Source: Streptomyces lincolnensis (GTDB lineage: Bacteria; Actinomycetota; Actinomycetes; Streptomycetales; Streptomycetaceae). From it: a stretch of DNA of 64,000 nucleotides. Shown in pieces: positions 42,040 through 49,979 of this stretch. Made by a program: the position numbers and the translations under genes. Below the pieces are notes generated by a model. It was not told the origin of the DNA and made no database searches. It saw only the letters and a list, made by a program, of their open reading frames with translations. Every line of letters begins with the position of its first letter. Positions within the stretch are counted from its first letter, which is position 1. The stretch spans positions 124,001 through 188,000 of the forward strand of contig NZ_JAIHON010000005.1 in assembly GCF_021173675.1 (NCBI RefSeq), in the 5' to 3' direction.

Positions 42040-42163
42040 CCTACGAGACGGGTTCCTTGACCCGACCGTCGACGTCGGCCCCGGCGGATCCTGCGGCATC
42101 ACGTCGCCGCAGGGTCTCGCTGAAGTCGGCTACTCCGGTCGAAGCCTTCACTCGTCTCGTAGG
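42040..42163. repeat. Widely spaced 11-bp inverted repeat
   Basis: CCTACGAGACG at 42040-42050 is repeated in inverted form as CGTCTCGTAGG at 42153-42163. The 102-base interior has no clear gene. It could be the ends of a small decayed element or a large hairpin between convergent genes. Confidence 0.6.
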
Positions 42164-42219
42164 CCACTTCCCAGGATAGAACGCCTATATGAGGATGCAA
42201 CCCCCTAGAAAGGACTTTT

Positions 42220-42453
42220 TTATTCCTCCGGTGGGAACACCGGCTCCCCGCTGCCCAGCAGCGTGATCATGATGGCCTCCACCGGGCAGGCCTCCGCCGC
42301 CGCCAGCACCTTCTCGTTGGCGTCGGCCTCCGCCTCGACGGGGTGGGACTGGCGTCCCGCGTCGAGGCGGAAGCCGTCCGGGGCGTGGTGGACGCAACTC
42401 GCGGAGCCGATGCACAGAGAGCGGTCGACCTCGACCTGCCAGCGGTCGCCCAT
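42220..42453 (-). CDS. [3Fe-4S]-type ferredoxin
   Basis: The 77-residue ferredoxin has cysteines in LCIGSASCVHHAPDGF and AACPVEAI. The three-ligand pattern (Cys14, Cys20, Cys54) with a non-Cys at the fourth position is typical of [3Fe-4S] ferredoxins that feed electrons to cytochrome P450s. It lies 6 bp after the aldehyde dehydrogenase gene in one operon. No P450 is next to it. The CYP125-like P450 at 62943 shares its upstream operator and is a reasonable partner. ATG at 42453. Confidence 0.92.
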   Translation of the reverse strand: MGDRWQVEVDRSLCIGSASCVHHAPDGFRLDAGRQSHPVEAEADANEKVLAAAEACPVEAIMITLLGSGEPVFPPEE

Positions 42454-42459
42454 GCCTTC

Positions 42460-43917
42460 TCAGCCCTCCCAGCCGGCCGGCAGATGGATCATCTTGTGCT
42501 CCAGGTACTCGCCGTACCCCTCCGGCCCGAACTCCCTTCCCAGCCCGGAGCTCTTGTAGCCGCCGAACGGGCCGAGCATGTCGAGGCTGAAGGTGTTCAC
42601 CGAGTACGTCCCGGTGCGGACCCCGCGGGCCACCTCGATGCCGCGCTCGACGTCCGCCGTCCACACGCTGCCGCTCAGGCCGTAGTCGGAGTCGTTCGCG
42701 ATCTTCAGCGCCTCGGACTCGTCGCCGTAGGGGAGGAGACAGATCACGGGGCCGAAGATCTCCTCGCGGGCGATGCGCATGGAGTTGTCGACGTCGCCGA
42801 AGAGGGTCGGCTCGACGTACCAGCCCTTGTCCAGGCCGGGCGGGCGGCCGCCGCCGGTGAGGATCTTGGCGCCCTCCTCCTGGCCGATGCGGATGTAGTC
42901 GAGGTTGCGGCGCTGCTGGCGTTCGGCGACCAGCGGGCCGACCTGGGTCGCCGGGTCCAGCGGGTCGCCGACGACCAGGGCACCGGCCGCCGCCGCGAAG
43001 GCCTCGGCGAACTCGTCGTAGCGCGAACGCGGCAGCAGGATGCGGGTCTGGGCCACGCAGGCCTGCCCGTTGTTCATCCAGGCCGCCGGGACGACACCGG
43101 CCACCGTCGACTCGACGTCCGCGTCCGGCAGCACCACCGCCGCCGACTTGCCGCCCAACTCCAGGGTCAGACGGGTGAGGTTGCGGGAGGCCACCTCCAT
43201 CACGCGCTTGCCGGCCGCGACCGAGCCCGTGAAGGAGACCTTGTCGACGCCCGGGTGCCCGACCAGGTACTCGCTGACCTCGCGGTCGGCGGGGAGGATG
43301 GACAGCACCCCCTCCGGCAGCCCGGCCTCCTTCGTGATCTCGGCCAGGATGTAGGCGTCCAGCGGTGATTCGGGCGACGGCTTGAGCACCACCGTGCAGC
43401 CGGTGAGCAGGGCGGGGGCGAGCTTGGCGGCGGCCACGAACTGCGGGACGTTCCACGGCACCACGGCCGCGACCACGCCGACCGGTTCGCGGCGGACGAG
43501 GATGCGGCCGAGGACTCCGTCGCGGGTCTCCTCGTAGGTGAAGTTCCGTGCGACCGTGATGGCCGAGTCCCACACCATCATCGCGCCGAGGGCCTGGGCG
43601 AGGACGCTCCAGGAGTACGGCGACCCGTTCTCGGAGGAGATCATCCGCGCGATCTCCTCGTGCCGTACGGCGATCGCGTCCTTGATCCTGCCGACGACCT
43701 CGATCCGCTCGTCCAACGACATCCGCGGCCAGGGGCCCTCGTCGAAGGCGGTGCGCGCGGCGGCGACGGCCCGGTCCACGTCCCCGGTCGAGGCGTGCGG
43801 GACGCGTCCGATGACCTCCTCGGTGTGCGGGGAGACGACCTCGATGACGTCCTTGCCCAGGGGGTCGGTCAACTCCCCGCCGATGAACAGCTGTCCGTGT
43901 TCCACGAGCTCGGTCAT
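42460..43917 (-). CDS. Aldehyde dehydrogenase (NAD(P)-dependent)
   Basis: The 485-residue ALDH oxidises an aldehyde to the acid. The catalytic Cys is in MNNGQACVAQTRIL, the general-base Glu in LTLELGGKSAAV, the cofactor loop in FTGSVAAGKRVMEVA, and the final motif is PFGGYKSSGLGREFGPEG. ATG at 43917 has AAGGAG 6 bases upstream; earlier in-frame starts run through the repeat-rich leader. It is coupled to a P450-type ferredoxin. With the P450 and alcohol dehydrogenase in the window it could complete oxidation of a terminal methyl to an acid. That pathway link is inferred from shared operators. Confidence 0.93.
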   Translation of the reverse strand: MTELVEHGQLFIGGELTDPLGKDVIEVVSPHTEEVIGRVPHASTGDVDRAVAAARTAFDEGPWPRMSLDERIEVVGRIKDAIAVRHEEIARMISSENGSPYSWSVLAQALGAMMVWDSAITVARNFTYEETRDGVLGRILVRREPVGVVAAVVPWNVPQFVAAAKLAPALLTGCTVVLKPSPESPLDAYILAEITKEAGLPEGVLSILPADREVSEYLVGHPGVDKVSFTGSVAAGKRVMEVASRNLTRLTLELGGKSAAVVLPDADVESTVAGVVPAAWMNNGQACVAQTRILLPRSRYDEFAEAFAAAAGALVVGDPLDPATQVGPLVAERQQRRNLDYIRIGQEEGAKILTGGGRPPGLDKGWYVEPTLFGDVDNSMRIAREEIFGPVICLLPYGDESEALKIANDSDYGLSGSVWTADVERGIEVARGVRTGTYSVNTFSLDMLGPFGGYKSSGLGREFGPEGYGEYLEHKMIHLPAGWEG

Positions 43918-43956
43918 GGCGACTCCTTGAGACTCCCTGAAAATCCCTGAAACTCC

Positions 43957-43971
43957 CTGACGATCCATCAG
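43957..43971. promoter_or_regulatory. CTGATG-N3-CGTCAG operator before aldehyde dehydrogenase
   Basis: On the coding (minus) strand the site reads CTGATGGATCGTCAG, identical in all 15 bases and in orientation to the site before the P450 at 62907. It lies 39 bases before the start codon. Short CCCTGAAA-type repeats fill the gap. Confidence 0.75.
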
Positions 43972-44048
43972 TTACCGCACTGATACCAGTTCCACCCGGA
44001 GGAGTCCACGGAGCGCACACCACACGGTTGATGACCTCGGGCTCCTAT

Positions 44049-44062
44049 CGAAACGCGTTCTA
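44049..44062. promoter_or_regulatory. KstR-like box (13/14) before the MBL gene
   Basis: CGAAACGCGTTCTA matches TnnAACnnGTTnnA except for the first base. It lies 46 bp before the MBL start and 130 bp before the divergent aldehyde dehydrogenase. Confidence 0.6.
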
Positions 44063-44108
44063 GTTATACTCGGGCTCGCGTGGCCGGAGCGCGGTGATTG
44101 GGGAACCC

Positions 44109-45140
44109 ATGACGCAGGTGTACGACCACGGCGGCGGTGTCCGGGCCCTTCGTGTCCCGATCCCGGACAACCCCCTCGGCCACACCCTCGTGTACGTCGT
44201 CGACACCGACCGGGGACCCGCGCTCATCGACACCGGCTGGGACGACCCGGCCTCCTGGGACACCCTCGTGGCGGGGCTGGCCGCGTGCGGGACCTCGGTC
44301 GGCGAGATCCACGGCGTGGTCGTCACCCACCACCACCCCGACCACCACGGCCTGTCGGGCCGGGTCCGGGAGGCGTCCGGTGCCTGGATCGCGATGCACG
44401 AGGCGGACGGCGCGATCGTGCGGCGCACCCGGGAGACCCGCCCGGAGCGCTGGTTCACCTATATGACGGCCAAGTTGGAGGCGGCCGGCGCCCCCGAGGA
44501 GCATGTGGCGCCCCTGCGCACCGCGCGCCGCCGTCGCCTCCCCGGCTTCTCCCCCGCCCTGCCCGACCGCGACATCGTCCCCGGCGAACTGCTCGACCTC
44601 CCCGGCCGCCGACTGCGCGCGATCTGGACCCCGGGCCACACACCCGGCCACGTCTGCCTGCACCTGGAGGAGGCGCACCCGGCCCAACTCCCCGGCCACG
44701 GACGCCTGTTCTCCGGCGACCACCTGCTCCCCGAGATCACCCCGCACATCGGCCTGTACGAGGATCCCGACGACGCGACCGTCACCGACCCGCTCGGCGA
44801 CTACCTGGACTCCCTGGAGCGCGTCGGCCGCCTCGCCCCCGCCGAGGTGCTCCCCGCCCACCAGCACGCCTTCACCGACGCGGCCGCCCGCGTACGGGAG
44901 TTGCTCACCCACCACGAGGACCGCCTCACCGGCCTGCTCTCCCTCCTGGCCGAGCCCCTCACCCCCTGGCAGCTCGCCGAACGCATGGAGTGGAACCGCC
45001 CCTGGGAGCAGATCCCCTACGGCTCCCGCACCATCGCCGTCTCGGAGGCCGAGTCCCATCTGCGGCGCCTGGTGAAGCTGGGGCGGGCGGAGGCGGTGGC
45101 GGGGGCGGGGGGCGAGCCGGTGCGGTACGTGGCGGTGTGA
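44109..45140 (+). CDS. MBL-fold metallo-hydrolase
   Basis: The 343-residue metallo-beta-lactamase-fold enzyme has the zinc motif VVVTHHHPDHHGLSG (HxHxDH type) near residue 77, the later His in GHTPGHVCLHLEE and the bridging Asp in RLFSGDHLLPEI. A C-terminal winged-helix-like domain of about 80 residues follows (LTGLLSLLAEPLTPWQLAERM, AESHLRRLVKLGRAEAV). This is the BLACT_WH arrangement of LACTB2-like hydrolases, which act on thioesters or nucleic acids. A KstR-like box upstream suggests thioester hydrolysis in lipid breakdown, which is inferred. Start ATG at 44109. Confidence 0.9.
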   Translation: MTQVYDHGGGVRALRVPIPDNPLGHTLVYVVDTDRGPALIDTGWDDPASWDTLVAGLAACGTSVGEIHGVVVTHHHPDHHGLSGRVREASGAWIAMHEADGAIVRRTRETRPERWFTYMTAKLEAAGAPEEHVAPLRTARRRRLPGFSPALPDRDIVPGELLDLPGRRLRAIWTPGHTPGHVCLHLEEAHPAQLPGHGRLFSGDHLLPEITPHIGLYEDPDDATVTDPLGDYLDSLERVGRLAPAEVLPAHQHAFTDAAARVRELLTHHEDRLTGLLSLLAEPLTPWQLAERMEWNRPWEQIPYGSRTIAVSEAESHLRRLVKLGRAEAVAGAGGEPVRYVAV

Positions 45141-45185
45141 TCCGGTGGGGTATGTGGTGGTGTGATCCGGTGGGGTATGTGGCGG
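45136..45185. repeat. 25-bp tandem duplication at the MBL gene end
   Basis: A 25-base unit beginning TGTGATCCGGTGGGGTATGT occurs twice in a row with one mismatch. The first copy contains the MBL stop codon (TGA). Confidence 0.8.
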
Positions 45186-45198
45186 TGGTCCGCCCCGC

Positions 45199-45870
45199 TC
45201 AAGTCCCCGACGACACCAGCTCCCTGATCAACTCCTCGGCGTCACCGAGCAGTCCGGTCTCCCGTCGGCTCATCGTCGGGTTGGCCGCGCGTCTGCGCAG
45301 GGCCTGCGCCAGCCCGTCCCCGGTGAGGTCGGAGGGGTCGGCCAGCAGGGCGCCGAGCATCGAGCGGGCCGGACCGGCGAGCGGTTCCGCCCCGACGGCG
45401 ACCTGGGCGAGGATCACCGCGGACATGCCCCAGTCCAGGCCCGGTTCGCCCTCCTCCGCGTTGGTCCAGTCGATCACACGGGGGCCGTCGGGGGTGAGGA
45501 CGACGTTGTCCGGGTGCAGGTCGAGATGGAGCACGCGGGAGCCGGCCGACGTTCTCCCGGGGACTGCGTGCAGCTCGCGCAGCAGACCGGCGAGGGCCGT
45601 GCCCGCCTCGGCCGGGTCCAGCGCGCCGCTCAGACACGCGTGCAGCATGGTCGGCCCGTACAGCCGCTCCAGCACCAGGTCGGTGCGCGTGGAGTCCGCG
45701 AGCCGTACCCGGGGCACGGGGTAGCCGTGGGCCCGTACGTGCTCCATCACCACACCCTCGACGGTCGCGTCCCCCCACCCCTCCCGGTTCCGGCGCAGCA
45801 CCCACGCCTCGTCGATCTCGTACACGTCGGCGGCCCGTCCGGCGCCGAGCAGTCTCCCCGTTCGTGGCAT
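45199..45870 (-). CDS. Aminoglycoside-phosphotransferase-like kinase
   Basis: The 223-residue protein has the APH/choline-kinase fold. Visible parts are an N-terminal ATP-binding part (GRLLGAGRAADVYEID; RRNREGW), the catalytic loop HLDLHPDNVVL (Asp and Asn) and the metal-binding Asp in VIDWTNAEEGEPGLDW. It is short compared with true resistance enzymes (about 260-300 residues), so it probably phosphorylates a small metabolite. No RBS precedes ATG at 45870, and TAGCTT lies 7 bases upstream, so it may be leaderless. It is divergent from the cobalamin riboswitch operon. Confidence 0.87.
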   Translation of the reverse strand: MPRTGRLLGAGRAADVYEIDEAWVLRRNREGWGDATVEGVVMEHVRAHGYPVPRVRLADSTRTDLVLERLYGPTMLHACLSGALDPAEAGTALAGLLRELHAVPGRTSAGSRVLHLDLHPDNVVLTPDGPRVIDWTNAEEGEPGLDWGMSAVILAQVAVGAEPLAGPARSMLGALLADPSDLTGDGLAQALRRRAANPTMSRRETGLLGDAEELIRELVSSGT

Positions 45871-45960
45871 GGGCGAGAAGCTACGCCCGGGGTGGCCCGG
45901 TCCCGCAAGGCGGCCCACCGGCGTCTTCCTACGGGCCGGTACAGTAGCGAGGTCGTATCA

Positions 45961-46093
45961 CACCCGTACGGGGGGAAGCCGGTGCAAATCCGGCGCTGAC
46001 CCGCAACCGTGAGCCGTTCCACCAAAGAGCGGCGAGCCGGACTGCCCCGTGCGGGACGTGACCGGCTCACGTGCACCGGCAACCGGCCGGTGT
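45961..46093 (+). promoter_or_regulatory. Cobalamin riboswitch controlling the ECF operon
   Basis: The conserved core AAGCCGGTGCAAATCCGGCG and GCTGACCCGCAACCGTGA is followed by the B12-box-like CGAGCCGGACTGCCC. The ends CCCGTACGGGG and CCCCGTGCGGG pair as P1. Downstream, CGGCTCACG (46063-46071) can pair with CGTGAGCCG inside the core (46008-46016). A hairpin of GCACCGGC with GCCGGTGTGC follows. These give a plausible on/off switch. It lies 86 bp before the first gene of the ECF transport operon, so B12 should repress its own uptake genes. Confidence 0.95.
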
Positions 46094-46178
46094 GCGGCAC
46101 CGTCGAGGGATACGGAGCCGAGCCGCCCGGGGGTGTCCCGTGCTGCCCGGCTCTCCACAGGAGAGGCACCCGCCGATC

Positions 46179-47417
46179 ATGAACGTCCGCCGCAGCGCCG
46201 CGGCCCTGGCCGCCGCCACCGCCCTGTTCGGCGGTGCCGCCGCGCCCGCCGTCGCCGCCAGCCCGTCCCCCTCCGCGTCCCCGACGCTCCCGTCCGGGCT
46301 GTACGGCAGCGCGGATCCGACGTACGACGGGGTCTGGCGCCAGTCGCTCGCCCTGCTCGCCCAGGACGCGGTGGGGGTGAGGCCGGCGGCGGGAGCGGTG
46401 CGGTGGCTGACGGGGCAGCAGTGCGCGAACGGGGCGTTCGCCGCCTACCGAGCCGCCCCGGACCGGCCCTGCGACGCCAAAACCATGGTCGACACCAACA
46501 GCACGGCCGCCGCCGTCCAGGCCCTTGCCGCGCTCGGCGGCCACGACTCGGCCACCGCCAAGGCCGTCACCTGGCTGAAGTCCGCGCAGAACAAGGACGG
46601 CGGATGGGGCTACGCGCCCGGCGGCGCCAGTGACACCAACTCCACCTCCGTCGTCATCGGCGCCCTGGCCGCCGTAGGGGAGAAGCCGGCCGAGGTGCGC
46701 AAGGGCGGGCGGAGTCCGCTCGACGCCCTCGGCAAGCTCGCCAAGCCGTGCGACGGTGCCGACGGAGGTGCCTTCGCCTTCCAGCCGGACAGGGCGGGCA
46801 AGCTCGTCGCCAACGCGGACGCCACGGCGGCCGGGGTGCTCGGGGCGCTGGGCAAGGGCATGGTCGTCGAGCCGGGTGAGCGGTCCGAGGCGGCGGAGTG
46901 CGACCCCAGCCCCGGGCGGATCGCCGCCAACGGTGCCGCCTACCTCACCAAGGCCCTCGCCAAGAACGGTCACCTGATGTCGTCGCTGCCCGGTTCCACC
47001 GACCAGCCCGACTACGGCAACACCGCCGACGCCGTCGTCGCGCTCGCCGCGCAGGGCGGGGCCGAGCGGGCGGCCGAGCCGCTGGCGTGGCTGGAGAAGA
47101 ACTCCGCGGCCTGGGCGAAGCAGAGCGGCCCCGCCGCCTACGCCCAACTGATCCTCGCCGCCCACGCGACCGGCACGGACCCGCGTGACTTCGGCGGCAC
47201 GGACCTGGTGCAGCAGCTCAACGCGACGGGTCCGGCTCCGCAGGCGGCGAGCAAGTCAACTGATGGCTCGGACTCGGACTCGGGCTCGGACTCGGGCTCG
47301 GGCTCGGACTCCGACGGTTCCGGTGTCAGTGTCTGGTGGATGGTCGGCGTGGGCCTCGCCGCCGGGGCCGGTATCGGCTTCCTGATCAGCGGCCGCAACA
47401 AGAGGCAGCAGCCGTGA
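46179..47417 (+). CDS. Surface-tethered alpha/alpha-barrel protein of the B12 uptake operon
   Basis: The 412-residue exported protein has a signal peptide (about 1-27, ending AVAA). A helical domain with prenyltransferase/squalene-oxidase-type repeats follows (WLTGQQCANGAFAAY, WLKSAQNKDGGWGYAPGG, DGADGGAFAF), then a Ser/Asp-rich linker, one TM helix (about 385-405) and a basic tail (GRNKRQQP). The same toroid forms the cobalamin-binding half of intrinsic factor and transcobalamin. Its place right behind a B12 riboswitch suggests it captures corrinoid at the cell surface. That is an inference. Start ATG at 46179 with AGGAGAGG upstream; it overlaps the next gene (GTGA). Confidence 0.85.
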   Translation: MNVRRSAAALAAATALFGGAAAPAVAASPSPSASPTLPSGLYGSADPTYDGVWRQSLALLAQDAVGVRPAAGAVRWLTGQQCANGAFAAYRAAPDRPCDAKTMVDTNSTAAAVQALAALGGHDSATAKAVTWLKSAQNKDGGWGYAPGGASDTNSTSVVIGALAAVGEKPAEVRKGGRSPLDALGKLAKPCDGADGGAFAFQPDRAGKLVANADATAAGVLGALGKGMVVEPGERSEAAECDPSPGRIAANGAAYLTKALAKNGHLMSSLPGSTDQPDYGNTADAVVALAAQGGAERAAEPLAWLEKNSAAWAKQSGPAAYAQLILAAHATGTDPRDFGGTDLVQQLNATGPAPQAASKSTDGSDSDSGSDSGSGSDSDGSGVSVWWMVGVGLAAGAGIGFLISGRNKRQQP

Positions 47418-48067
47418 CCCCTCGCCGTGCCGCCACCCTGCTGCCCGCCCTGGTCGCGCTCCTGCTGGTCGGGCTCACCGGCGGCCACGCCCAGGCCGCC
47501 GACTACCGCTACTGGTCCTTCTGGGAGCGCGACGGCGGCCGGTGGGTCTACGCCACCCAGGGCCCCTCGACCACCCGTCCCGCCGACGGCACCGTCCAGG
47601 GCTTCCGCTTCGCCCTCAGCGAGGACTCCGGCGACGCGACCAGGCCCCGCGGCACGGCCGGCTTCCCCACGATCTGTTCCGGGACACCGGCCCAGGACGG
47701 CAAGAAGCGGGTGGCCCTGGTCATCGACTTCGGCACCGCGCAGGACTCCCCCTCCGGCGAGACCCCGCCCGCCCTCCGCAGGGCCTGCGCGGTCGTCTCC
47801 CCCGACGCCACGACCGCCGAGGCCCTCGCCTCCGTCGCCAAGCCCCTCCGCTACGACACCAACGCCCTGCTGTGCGCGATCTCGGGGTATCCGGAGAAGG
47901 GGTGCGGGGAGCCGGTCGCGGAGGGAAAGAAGCCCGCGGCCACCGGCAAGCGGGGGAACGGCTCGGACGACGGCCCTTCGGTGGGCCTGTGGGCGGGGGT
48001 CGCCGCGGTCGCGGTGCTGGGCGGCGCGGCAGCATGGCAGGCGAGGCGTCGCAGGCATGCGCGATAG
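47414..48067 (+). CDS. SCO2322-like membrane-anchored surface protein
   Basis: The 217-residue protein has a signal peptide (about 1-28, ending GHAQA), an extracellular domain starting DYRYWSFWERDGGRWVYATQ and rich in aromatic residues, and a C-terminal TM (about 190-210) with an Arg-rich stop (ARRRRHAR). Cysteines at FPTICSG, RRACAVV, NALLCAI and EKGCGEP could form two disulphides. It belongs to a small actinobacterial family found beside ECF transporters, to my recollection called the SCO2322 family. It is coupled on both sides and probably acts with the barrel protein in substrate capture or delivery. Confidence 0.85.
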   Translation: MTPRRAATLLPALVALLLVGLTGGHAQAADYRYWSFWERDGGRWVYATQGPSTTRPADGTVQGFRFALSEDSGDATRPRGTAGFPTICSGTPAQDGKKRVALVIDFGTAQDSPSGETPPALRRACAVVSPDATTAEALASVAKPLRYDTNALLCAISGYPEKGCGEPVAEGKKPAATGKRGNGSDDGPSVGLWAGVAAVAVLGGAAAWQARRRRHAR

Positions 48068-49979
48068 GTCCCCGCGCCCCGCCGCCGAGCAGCCATCCGC
48101 CGGACCACCCTCCGGCGCGGAACCCTCCGGCTCGGAACCCATCGGCGCGGAACCCTCCGGCTCGGAACCCATCGGCGCGGAACCCTCCGGCTCGGAACCC
48201 ATCGGCGCGGAACCCTCCGGCTCGGAACCCATCGGCGCGGAGCCCTCCGGCGGGCAGCCTTCCGCCGCGGAACCCTCCGGCGCGCAACCCTCCGGTGCCG
48301 AGCCCACCACCACGCACTCGTCCGCCACGCACTCCTCCGCCGCGGAACCCTCTGACGGGCAACCTTCCGCCGCGCCGCCCTCCGCCGCGCCGCCCTCCGG
48401 CGCGCAACCCTCCGGTGCCGAGCCCACCACCGCGCACTCCTCCGCCACGCACTCCTCCGGCGCGGAACCCTCCGGCAGGCAACCTTCCGCCGCGCCGCCC
48501 TCCGGCGCGCAACCCTCCGGTGCCCAGCCCACCGCCGCACCGCCGTCCGGCACCGAGCCCACCCCCTCGCACCCCTCCGCCGCGGAACCCTCTGACGGGC
48601 AACCTTCCGCCGCGCCACCCTCCAGCGCGCAACCCTCCGGTGCCCAGCCCACCACCGCACCGCCGTCCGGCACCGAGCCCACCCCCTCGCACCCCTCCGC
48701 CGCGGAACCCTCTGACGGGCAACCTTCCGCCGCGCCACCCTCCAGCGCGCAACCCTCCGGTGCCCAGCCCACCACCGCGCACTCCTCCGCCGCGCACCCC
48801 TCCACCCCGCGTACCACCGAGGCAGCACCCGCCAGGACGGCACCCGCCAGCGCAGCCCCCGCCAGCCGGATACCCCCGACCCGCCCCCGACCACCCGCCC
48901 TGCACCCCGGCGCCTGGTGGCTCTGGGCGCTGGCCCTCGGCACCGCCGCGACCCGCACCACCAACCCCCTCATCCTCGGCCTCCTCCTCGCGGTCTCCGC
49001 GTACGTCGTGGCCACGTGCCGCCCCGACACCCCCACCGCCCACTCCTACATCGCCTTCGTCAAGCTCGCCCTGGCCGTCCTGCTCATCCGCCTGGGCTTC
49101 GCCGTCCTGCTCGGCTCCCCCGTCCCCGGCACACACGTGATCGTCACCCTTCCCGAAGTCCCCCTCCCGCACTGGGCCCAGGGCATCCGCCTGGGCGGCA
49201 CGATCACCGCCGAGGGCGTCCTCTTCGCGCTCTACGACGGCCTGAAGCTGGCCACGCTCCTCGTCTGCGTGGGCGCGGCGAACGCCCTCGCGAACCCGGC
49301 CCGCCTCCTGAAGTCCCTCCCGGGCGCCCTGTACGAGATGGGGGTGGCCGTGGTCGTGGCCCTCACCTTCGCGCCGAACCTCATCGTCGACGTCCAGCGC
49401 GTGCGCGCCGCCCGCCGCCTGCGCGGCCGCCCGGACCGGGGCATCCGCGGCCTGCTGCACGTGGGACTCCCGGTCCTGGAGGGGGCGTTGGAGCGCTCGG
49501 TCTCCCTCGCCGCCGCGATGGACGCCCGCGGCTACGGCCGTACCGCCGACGTCCCCGCCCGCGTCCGCCGTACGACCGCCGCGCTCACCCTCGGCGGTCT
49601 GCTCGGCGTCTGCGCGGGAACGTACGGACTGCTGACCGCGGAGGGCGGCACCTACGGCCTCCCCGTCCTCCTGGCCGGGCTGACCGCCGCGCTCGCGGGC
49701 CTGCGTCTCGGCGGCCGCCGCTCCCCGCGCACCCGTTACCGTCCGGACCACTGGGACGTTCGCGCCTGGCTGGTCACCGGGTCGGGCGCGGCGGTCGCCG
49801 TCCTCATGGTCCTGGCCTCCTCCTACGACCCCGGGACCCTGCACCCCGGCGTGGTCCCCCTCGTCGCGCCCGCCCTCCCCCTCTGGCCGGCGGCGGCCGT
49901 ACTCCTCGGCCTGCTGCCGGCGTTCCTCGCCCCCGCTTCCCCTGCTCATACCAAGGATTCCAAGGAGCAGCCGTCGTGA
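48057..49979 (+). CDS. ECF transporter T component with repeat-rich N-terminus
   Basis: The 640-residue protein's last 360 residues are a CbiQ/EcfT membrane protein. Helices begin at LHPGAWWLWALALG, and the two coupling-helix motifs that bind the ATPases are visible (VQRVRAARRLRGRP and AAAMDARGYGRT). The first 265 residues are low-complexity Pro/Ser/Ala repeats of the PSGAE / PSGSEPIGAE type, which ordinary T components (about 250-350 residues) lack. ATG at 48057 overlaps the previous gene by 11 bases. An internal start just before the membrane domain cannot be excluded. It joins the ATPase and S component into one B12-type ECF transporter. Confidence 0.85.
   Translation: MRDRSPRPAAEQPSAGPPSGAEPSGSEPIGAEPSGSEPIGAEPSGSEPIGAEPSGSEPIGAEPSGGQPSAAEPSGAQPSGAEPTTTHSSATHSSAAEPSDGQPSAAPPSAAPPSGAQPSGAEPTTAHSSATHSSGAEPSGRQPSAAPPSGAQPSGAQPTAAPPSGTEPTPSHPSAAEPSDGQPSAAPPSSAQPSGAQPTTAPPSGTEPTPSHPSAAEPSDGQPSAAPPSSAQPSGAQPTTAHSSAAHPSTPRTTEAAPARTAPASAAPASRIPPTRPRPPALHPGAWWLWALALGTAATRTTNPLILGLLLAVSAYVVATCRPDTPTAHSYIAFVKLALAVLLIRLGFAVLLGSPVPGTHVIVTLPEVPLPHWAQGIRLGGTITAEGVLFALYDGLKLATLLVCVGAANALANPARLLKSLPGALYEMGVAVVVALTFAPNLIVDVQRVRAARRLRGRPDRGIRGLLHVGLPVLEGALERSVSLAAAMDARGYGRTADVPARVRRTTAALTLGGLLGVCAGTYGLLTAEGGTYGLPVLLAGLTAALAGLRLGGRRSPRTRYRPDHWDVRAWLVTGSGAAVAVLMVLASSYDPGTLHPGVVPLVAPALPLWPAAAVLLGLLPAFLAPASPAHTKDSKEQPS
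48108..48800. repeat. Coding minisatellite, 15-bp units with higher-order copies
   Basis: Fifteen-base units encode pentapeptides such as PSGAE, PSGSE and PSAAP. A 30-bp double unit is repeated four times near 48118-48240. A 120-bp block is duplicated near 48550-48780. All stay in frame with the T-component gene. Confidence 0.88.

Noticed and set aside
45199..45870. Aminoglycoside resistance gene
   Set aside because: It has the kinase fold but is short and has no resistance-specific features. A metabolic role is as likely.
47427..48056. Extension of the EcfT frame 210 codons upstream of ATG 48057
   Set aside because: It runs antiphase through the SCO2322-like gene, which has a signal peptide, a TM helix and coupled start and stop codons.
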